Positions 56,780-64,000 of a stretch of DNA of 64,000 nt are shown piece by piece. The DNA is taken from assembly GCA_023014335.1 (NCBI GenBank), contig JAECYW010000004.1, positions 558,001 to 622,000 on the forward strand, read 5' to 3'. The notes under the pieces are model-generated. The model did no database searches. It saw only the letters and a program-made list of their open reading frames with translations, and was not told the origin of the DNA. How positions within the stretch are numbered: the first letter of the stretch is position 1; the number at the start of each line of letters is the position of its first letter. The stretch comes from Galerina marginata (taxonomy: Eukaryota; Basidiomycota; Agaricomycetes; Agaricales; Galerinaceae). A program made the translations under genes and the position numbers.

Positions 56780-56793
56780 CCGCCATGTGGCGG
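56780..56793 (-). promoter_or_regulatory. Leader hairpin of NACHT D
   Basis: On the plus strand ccgcc-atgt-ggcgg: the same five-pair stem as NACHT C with a four-base loop, about 100 bp upstream of the ATG at 56678. It follows TTTTCAG, the end of a probable leader intron. Confidence 0.45.
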
Positions 56794-57038
56794 TTCTTCA
56801 CGTCGACCTGAAAATAGAATATTTATTTGAACCGATGACGGGCTTTGGATGGGCGGATGTTTGTGCCAGTGTATCTGTACATACAAAATCAAGAACGTTG
56901 CATGCGAAATGATGTATAATTTTAGTGTACAATTGTGCCTGTGGTTGTCGTCGGTTGTGATACCCTACAAATGCCAGTCTCTGCGTATCAGGCTCAAAAT
57001 AAAGATATGACATGTAGATCTATGCAGCAGAAGGCAAC

Positions 57039-58960
57039 TTACTCCTTCGTACACCTCTGCTGACACCGGCGCAGCACCCCGCCTTCGATAGTATACCACA
57101 GCTCGCGGTCGTCCCCCTCCTGGAGCTGGAACCACCCGACGTGCTCCTCCACGTCGACCGCCTGGGTCGTGTCCTTGGTCGTGGTGCGGGGATTCCACGC
57201 CATGAGCGTTCGTGTGCAAAGGAACGTGCCCAACACGTCTTGAGGACGCTGCTGCGTCTGTATTTCCTCCTGTGACTGCGACTGAGACTGCGTCTGCCGC
57301 GGCACGAAAAGCTCCTCCACCTTCGCCCACGCATCCCAGAACACCAAATCCAGCTCCCCCACACCGGCGCTCGCCGCAAACCGCAACAGTCCTCCCACCT
57401 CCTCCCTAGCCCCCGCCGGCGGTCTGGTCCACCCAATCCCAACCCCAAGCGCCACATCCCGGATCGTAAGCCTTTCCAACACGCACCCCGACCTTAGAAA
57501 GAGGTTCCTTAGCCTCGGAAAGTACGAGTACAGCTCCCTATGCCTATCCTTCCTTATCCACAGCCTCTTTAACGCGGGGAGGGAGAAGTAGGCGAGGAGA
57601 ATGGCGGGGCTGCCTGAGTCTCCTAAAGACAAGGACGTGAGGTTGGGGAGGGTGGTAATCCCGTGCCTGCGGAAGAGCGAGAGGATCTCGTCGGGCCGGG
57701 GGACAGGCCACCCCATGTTGAAGAATTCGAGGGTCGTAGCCGACACACACGACGCGAGACACGCGCGGGCATCGCGGAACGAGATGGGAGAGGTGATCGT
57801 CGCCAGGGGAGGGCGGTGATGGGTTGAGGGAACAGTTGCGTGAGGGTGTAGTGCCATTTCAGGCGTCGGATGGAAGGGAGGGTGGATAGCCAGGAGATGA
57901 GGGTTGAGGGGTTGAGGAAGGTTGGAAAGATTAGCTCTATGTCTTCTAGGTATGGAAGAACCGGGGCTGGGGTGAGGTTGGGGGTGCGGGATAGGGATAA
58001 GGCTTGGTAGAAGAGCATTTCCCATTCGTCTAGAGCGTCTTCGTCGAGGACGAGGTGGAGAGACCGCGCGATGGGGAGCTTATCCCAGAATATCGGGATC
58101 GTTTTGCGGATGTGCTCGATCTCAGCGTACTGGGCCTCATCGCAGAGCACGGCGAGGTGCAGATCCAGCCTCATCCCTTTCCTCCCTGCCTCCTCCTCCC
58201 GCGTTTGCTTCTCCAACACCCCCTCAACATGATCCATCCACACCCTCATCACCCCAGGCGTAGTCATCCTTGACCGCTCCGGGCCCCCACACACAGCAAC
58301 CCAGAGCTCGGGACGCCAAGCGCGACGGCGCGCCACCAGCTGCAGACATAGGTGAAGGACATGAGCTCCTTTTTCAGGTTGGGCGAGCGGACGTAGGCGT
58401 GGTAGGAGGGGCGGGTTATGGGTGGGCGGAAGGGCGTGAGGGAGGTGAGGAAGATGAGGCAGAGAATCTCGAAGGGGAGGGTTTGGACGGGGGCGGGCAG
58501 GGAGGGGCACTGGTAATAAGGCGAGTTTGTTGGGGAGTCCGGGGGACGACGATACGCAATTTTGGTCCGTAGATGAGGAGAAGCTCGCAGTCTGCCTCTA
58601 GTTCATCGCTTCTAATGGAACTTGGGAGTTTTGTTTCATCTTCAATAAGATTATGAAGTTCCTTTTCGTCCACTGAGAACTTCCGTCTCAACCTCCATGC
58701 CGCTTTCCACAGAAGTCAAAGAGTGGATAAACGGCGCTAACAACTCAGAAGCATAGAAACCTCGTACCAGTCGTCGCTATTCCGGGCAGAGGGCGACAAC
58801 GGAGTGGTAGCGGACGAGGACCGAGAAGGCGGTGCCGGGCTGAGCTCTAAATCTTCAGTGCAGTTTTCGGCTTCGTCTATTTGTTGCCCTTGAAGAACCG
58901 CGGTACCAATGTCAGAGCGCGAAATCTGCTCTGTCCTGGACGTTTGGCTCTGAGATGGAG
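57039..58960 (-). pseudogene. F-box-like gene, mirror copy, frameshifted
   Basis: Co-linear with 37640-39678. 'FTYVCSWWRAVALG' and 'VPELWVAV' are separated by a one-base loss near 58310. The middle ('SIRRLKWHYTLTQLFPQ', 'ITALPW') and end ('TITSPISFRDARACLASCVS' to the stop at 57039) are in different frames, switching near 57815. Exon 1 remnants ('IEDETKLPSSIRSDELEAD', 'SRFRALTLVPRFFKGNK' followed by TAG) lie at 58600-58960. At least two frameshifts and one stop: a pseudogene, although the long last frame (328 codons) is still open. Confidence 0.82.
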
Positions 58961-59307
58961 CCAGCTTTCAGATGGTGGTCGAGTGGCTCCGGGCCAACGA
59001 ATGAGAAATTAAAGGAGATTTAGGCTACTGATTAAGGATATTTAAATCGTTTTCGTGGATCCTAATGCAGGGTTCCGGAAACGACGAAGAGGAAGGTCGA
59101 AGAGGGAGGATGGAGGTCTGAGCCAAGTTTAGAATTGACCTTTATTTGGCTTGCTCGCGATTATTTCAGGAAAAAACTTCCTATTTGAGATAGTCATGTA
59201 AGTCTTCGCAGGTACTCGTTACTCGTACGAACATGAAGGTATTTTGCACTCATTTACATCGATAACTTCATTGACCGTCGAATATTTTCATTACTAATCA
59301 GGATACC
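58961..59307. other. Decayed intergenic DNA between mirror F-box and ADAL copies
   Basis: Matches the left-arm intergenic region (about 37312-37640) in reverse, with small gaps. It holds no gene. Confidence 0.45.
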
Positions 59308-60560
59308 ATGGCAGAGCTCGCAGGACCAGCCGCCACTGGCATCGCTCTCGGCACGCTCACACTGAGCAGACCCTCTTCCTGCAACCCATACCCAAAGAAG
59401 AACTGCACGCACACCTAAACGGATCGGTACCCATATCCACTCTTCAAGAACTCGCCGCCGAATACCTTCTTTCACGGTCTTCATCTCCTTTATCACCCCG
59501 AGATCTCAGATGAATCCGTTCTCCTAGGCATAGAAACCCTAAAAGCCGGCCCCGTCCTCTCGAAAGTCCACGACTTCTTCACCCTCCATCTACGCCTAAA
59601 CATTTACCCCCAACCGCGCTAGCACGCGCTCCCGCAATGCACCCACCTCTAGCTGCGCACCACGCCGCGCCAGACTGACTCAATGGACAGGGAGCTGTAC
59701 CTGCGCACGGTGCTCGATGAACTGGAGCGGTACGATCCCGATAATGCAGGTTTAATTGTGAGTCTGGATCTGCGGATGGGGGAGGACGAACTTGAGGGGT
59801 GTGTAAGTGTGATTTATATGTTGGAGGGGGAGGGAAGACGCATGGTGGGTTTGGATCTGTGCGGAGATCCTACGGCTGGGGACGTACGGGTTTTTGAGCC
59901 GTATTTCGCCGATGCGAAGAAGGCTGGACTGGGACTTACGGTCCATATCGAAGAGGTACGTACTCGTATACGCCTGTTGGAGTTGTGTTTCTTGCACTTC
60001 GGCATGTCGCTAATTTGTGTAATATTATAGACTATCCAAAATACCCCAGAAAACACTCTCAAACTTCTGTCCTACAAGCCCGACCGGTTAGGACATGCAA
60101 CGTCCTGAACGAAGAAGCCGTCGCGATCGTACTCGAGAAGCGGATATGCATAGAAGTATGCCTCAGCTCAGCTCAGTTCAAACCGTCAGTCGAGTTTATT
60201 TTCCTACTCACTGTGCGATGACCTCACTAATTTAAATCACAGGTGCAAGACAACATCTACCCTCGAAGCGCACCACATCCTGCAATAGCTCAAAGCGAAC
60301 CACCCCATCTATATCTGCGTACGTATTATTATTATCATTACCACCATCTCCCTGGCCGTCTCCGAATCCCTCCTCGTCCAAGTCATGTCAGATTAAATAA
60401 CTCCCCTTTTTTTCCCTTTGACCTAGACCGACGACATCCTCCCCTTCCGCAATTCCCTCCTCGCCGAATACGCGCTCCTGCTCGCGCGCTCGCCTTATGG
60501 GTTCGGCTTGTCTGAAGAGCGGGTGAGGAGGTGGGCAAGATGAGTTTGGAGGCGCGGTTT
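59308..60560 (+). pseudogene. ADAL-type deaminase, mirror copy, decayed
   Basis: The ATG at 59308 and 'AELAGPAA' are followed by an indel that shifts the frame before the metal-binding 'LHAHLNGS' coding. A deletion removes much of the middle near 59590. From 59683 a clean reading resumes ('ELYLRTVLDELERYD', 'MVGLDLCGDPTAGDV', 'LTVHIEE'). Exon 2 has a one-base loss at 'cgtcctgaac', exon 3 reads 'KTTSTLEAHHILQ' but with a stop nearby, and the final TAG is changed to TGG. It cannot encode an active enzyme. Confidence 0.85.
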
Positions 60561-60863
60561 AGGTGGGTGAGAGGTGAGATCTGGGGGTGAGATATAGGGC
60601 GAAGGCTAGGACGAGAGAGGATGCCGGTGTTATATATTTTAATTCGGCTCCATAGGCGGAGGAATAGTGTACTGTGCTGTAGTAAACGATATGTGAATTC
60701 ACGGCCCAACTTCCGGGCGTCTCTAACAGCTACACTGTCAGAGATAGACGATAGATTCACGGACGTTGATTTATAGCTAAGGTGGAGTATCGCGTGCATT
60801 ACCAATTGCGATAGCACATTTATATATAAGAAAATGTACAACTACAAAATATCTCGGTACAAA
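60561..60863. other. Intergenic between ADAL pseudogene and NACHT E
   Basis: About 300 bp matching the left-arm flanks of NACHT B and ADAL in reverse ('tggagtatcgcgtgcatta' near 60783). It lacks the roughly 450-bp block present at 35340-35800. Confidence 0.5.
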
Positions 60864-63632
60864 TTACAGACACATTGGTTCTCCTGGATCTGGTCCTAAT
60901 ACCTCGGTTGAACTGAGCTCATCCATAACCTTGGTGCGTTTAGATGTCGAACTCAACGCCGGTGCGCCAGTCACTTCGAGGTCGTCATTGCTCTCCCTAC
61001 GCCGCTTATCTGCTCTAAAGCGCTCAGCGACGGCCTGTGACTCATTAAGTTGTGCGTCATTCGGTGTAATGGGTTCTTTCTGTGAATTATTTAAATATTG
61101 ATAAGAATGAAGATATGAGGCAATCAATAAAACTGACCTTTAGATATAGGTCGATAACTTCGCGGAGTAGCCCGATCTCTTCATGCAATTTGGGTAGTTT
61201 TTCTTCCATATTCTGATCCATCTTCTGATCGAGTATGGAGAGAGAGAGCTCAGCAAGCTCTGGATTGTATTCTGCATTTGAGAGGTAGAAAGGTAGTGTT
61301 GAAATCGCAAACTCCAAAATCTCCTCGTCGTCGGGGCTGGGGCTGGGCATGTCTTCATCATCCTGGACCATGTTGTTGGATGTGTCAAGGTCGTCATTTT
61401 CTTTCTGTGTTCCAGGTTCATTTTCTGAACTATAGCGGCTAAATATGTTCTTTAAAATTTGGATTTTGAACCCAGACGCTTGAACTCACAAGGCTAGAAC
61501 AACCTTAAGCAGATGCATGGCCAGCGATGCATACATCCCACCATCAACAAAGTACTCCCCTGCACGTTTCTGATCACAGAGGTACATCTGAATTGCATCC
61601 ATCCCGGAAGAAGGCGCTGAGAAATAACTGAGCCTGAAGATAATCCCGAAGAACCGTTCCAATATATCCCCCTCATTCGAGATATACATGATTTCAGGAT
61701 GTGTGAGCGCAGTAGCCACATTTCCACAGCTTTTAGGATGCTTCTCATGAAGGGTACGACATACGTTCTCGCAAATTAAATCTGAAGTAAATTCCCAGGA
61801 GCGGGAATGGTGAGCTTTTAAACTCCTTGTAGGACCTAAATGTTCCAGTGTATATGCTTCCTTGATAATCATCAGTAAAAAAAGATGCAGAAAGTTGAGA
61901 AGCAGACCTGAGTCTGGAACCAGTCACGCAGGTTCACCATCTTGGTGTAGTCAAAAAAGGCAGACCCCAAGTCATCGTTTTCGAAGTCCTTAATTAACTT
62001 TGATGCCCATTTTACTGGGTCAAAATCAAAGCAATCGAGGAGTAATTCTGCCGTCGGAGATGTTTTAAGCATCACAATATCAAGCCATACAAATACATCG
62101 TAGGCACCTAAGAAAGACAATATACTTAAGCTTTACGGACCAATTACAAGAGAGTTACTTACATTCATATGGATCCTCCGTGCTATCAGAGTAGTCCCGT
62201 ATATATCGCAGAAAATGTCGTGCAATGCGTGCGCAAGCTATGCCTTCATCTACATGAAAGTCCTTCGAACGAGATGAGTCGAGGAGAAAATCACTAAGTG
62301 AAGCATGCAGGATACGAAGCTTTTCTCCGTCAGTTTCTTCGCCTTCGCTTTTGAGGGCTGGGACATGCAGAACAGAATGCAAATCAATTAGGATACGTTG
62401 GAGTTCTCCATGAGGATAGGATAGGATCGTCTCAATCTGACGAGCAGCTAAGTCTTCAATTGTCCCCAGAACCATGGAGATGCTGATAATCTCCAATGCT
62501 CTGTCAAGATCGTCCTCCAACACTGAGCTAAATATTGTAGAGTACAGAGCATCAAGTTCGGCAAACGGGGTGGCAGACCCAGCAGCAGTGATGCCAAGAA
62601 TAATATCAAGTTGTTTATCCGGCCTCTGACGGGACGATTTCACGAATTTCACGACGGTAGCGGCGTATACAAACTGCCCGGATGATTTGCGGACCAGGCT
62701 GTCAATGTCATTGTTGGAAGGCCAGGTAGGTGGTAGAAGTACTCGCAGTTCGTGTGTCCTTTTCACAGACTCGAAGCTCTCGACCAAGAAGAGCTTGATA
62801 TCATCGTCCGGATGGTACTTATCATCTAAAACGAGTCGGTCAGTGATTGTGAGCAGAGCTTGGTCGTTGAAAGAGTCTCGGATGGCCTTTTCGGGTCGGC
62901 TGGCTATGAGAAAACAGAGAGAAATGGGGAATTTGGAAATGGAATTAGAAACGAGTCTGAGAATGTATTGCTGGGCGTCCGGTTTGCCGCATTCGTCAAG
63001 GCCATCAAGGATGATGACCATCGGATAGGCGACTTGTCCCTGCTCGTTATGTTCGAACACTTCATTCAATGGTTGGACGATAAGCGATTCCATTTGCGTT
63101 TCGAGAGACCGAGTAAAGATGTAAGGGTCTAATTCGACCGCTGTTTCGACAGGGCCTCGTAGATGTGGAATGACGGTGAGTAGCTGATAAGCCAAAGACG
63201 CGATCAGTCGTCCTTCGTCGTTGCGGCCAGCTGCATTTCGGGACCAGAAGAAACTGGCAGCCAAGCGTCCTGATTCGTGGCATAATTCAGCGATTTCCTG
63301 CGCAATCGCCGACTTCCCAGCTCCAGCGGCGCCATTAAGCCACTTGATGAACGTGGTCTTCTGGCCATCTTCGATCCAATCGATAATGGCTTGAATAACT
63401 GCCACGCGAGTTTCGGGATGGCATTTGGGAGGATCGTATTCGAGCCGTTCGCGTGAGTTGTGGAATGCGCCGGGAGCTATGTGCTCACGCCAGAGATCTT
63501 TACGTGGAAAAAATATGGTTGAGATATCGAAGGATGTCGAAACATCTGCGATGGCTACCGCATACCTTTCCTATCTGTGACCGCTGTGAAATTTCCTCCG
63601 TAGATCGAGATGTTCTTGGAGTTATTGAACAT
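60864..63632 (-). CDS. NACHT NTPase (NLR-like), copy E
   Basis: Exons 63566-63632, 62163-63497, 61908-62107, 61490-61860, 61138-61438 and 60864-61079 join to 829 aa. Start motif 'MFNNSKNISIYGGNFTAVT'. As in copy C the standard acceptor before exon 2 is lost (CCACG), and GTAAAG| serves instead, giving 'DLWREHIAPGAFHNS'. Walker A GAAGAGKS, Walker B VIILDGLDE, 'LIASRPE', 'FVYAATVVKFV'. Only one 'EETD'-like word remains. The C-terminal region contains an extra 'DQKMDQNMEEK' duplication in exon 5. The last exon resembles copy A ('RFRADKRRRESNDD', ending 'MCL'), not C or D. It lies opposite NACHT B in the inverted repeat. Intact. Confidence 0.86.
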
Positions 63633-64000
63633 ACATGGGTGCAAGGTGGATGGGGAAAGCAGTTCGACCTTGCAGGTGGTAAGAACGAAGGATGGATACC
63701 CCTCACAGCATTGACATCATGGCACGTCGATATGATCTGAAAATGGAATGATTGTGCAAATTAGACCTCTATCTATGACGCAGACTTACTTAAACACCGA
63801 CTGCCGGTGAAGCCAGTCTTCAGAGTAAGTATTGGAAAACATTGATAAGAACGAAGAAAGTGGAATCGAAAGGAAAGGAAGATAGATATATATAGAATCC
63901 GATATATAAAAATTGGGAACAAGGGTGTGGACGTACGTTGTCAGTAAAGGATATGTTCTAACATTTATAGCGTCAAAATGCTATGCTATGCGATGACCAT
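63633..64000 (-). promoter_or_regulatory. Promoter and leader of NACHT E
   Basis: The minus strand shows the leader intron 63737-63789 (GTAAGT...TTTTCAG) and upstream DNA matching 25800-26010 and 32040-32235 ('tcaccggcagtc', 'cattttgacgctata'). The hairpin found in copies A-D is not preserved; the corresponding part is shortened. The mirror homology continues to the window edge. Confidence 0.5.

Larger units (their letters stand above)
51985..64000 (-). repeat. Right arm of the large imperfect inverted repeat
   Basis: Mirror of 32040-46534, running off the right edge. It is shorter because of deletions and because it lacks the 39760-40440 remnant and the 35340-35800 block. The aminotransferase C-terminal half (52785-53566) is inverted within the arm. 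Confidence 0.85.

Overview
The window looks like nuclear DNA of a mushroom-forming basidiomycete (Agaricomycetes). Genes are split by many introns of about 45-65 nt with GTRNGT donors and CTNAC-like branch sites. The gene content is typical of that group: F-box/LRR-like proteins, NACHT NTPases starting with a short F-x-N-S-x-N-F-S-I-x-G-G-x-F motif, WSC-domain and SAM-domain proteins. There are no bacterial, plasmid or phage hallmarks. All gene models were spliced by eye, checking exon phase.

Left third (1-22 kb). A SAM-domain gene runs off the left edge (<1-1379, -). Next comes a convergent pair, a 179-aa protein (3347-4008, +) and an eight-exon 413-aa protein (4187-5797, -). Both carry beta-rich motifs like the one at the N-terminus of the NACHT proteins; the 413-aa protein has about six copies, mostly one per exon. 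A family of F-box/LRR-like genes follows: a fragment at 6409-6690, a frameshifted copy at 7009-8582, an intact 691-aa copy at 8905-10980, a frameshifted copy at 12560-14926 and an intact divergent one at 18690-19970. A broken two-domain WSC gene lies at 15132-16420. A small two-exon gene of unknown function lies at 21164-21509.

Middle (22.4-35.3 kb). A tandem duplication with a period of about 6.2 kb carries an AlkB-type dioxygenase (-), divergently paired with the RNase P/MRP subunit POP4 (+), then a NACHT gene (+). The first AlkB is complete; the second is cut off before its iron ligands. Both POP4 copies and both NACHT copies are intact.

Right half (about 32-64 kb). The DNA is arranged as a large imperfect inverted repeat. 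The left arm reads NACHT B (+), ADAL-type deaminase (-), F-box gene (+), NACHT C (+), class-III aminotransferase (-). The right arm mirrors it: broken aminotransferase, NACHT D (-), broken F-box gene, broken ADAL-type deaminase, NACHT E (-). In the left arm the single-copy-type genes are intact. In the right arm they have decayed, yet both NACHT genes still splice into full reading frames. An intact F-box/LRR-like gene (49665-51545) and a degenerate repeat array derived from an aminotransferase intron occupy the spacer.

The five NACHT paralogues share a six-exon design: exon 1 holds only the N-terminal motif, exon 2 the NACHT NTPase, and exons 3-6 a C-terminal region I do not recognise, without visible WD40, TPR or ankyrin repeats. 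A 5'-UTR intron can be placed in A, B and E. A small hairpin with a compensatory base change lies in the leader of A-D. The locus appears to be an actively rearranging nest of NLR-like genes in which the NACHT genes are kept while passenger genes decay.
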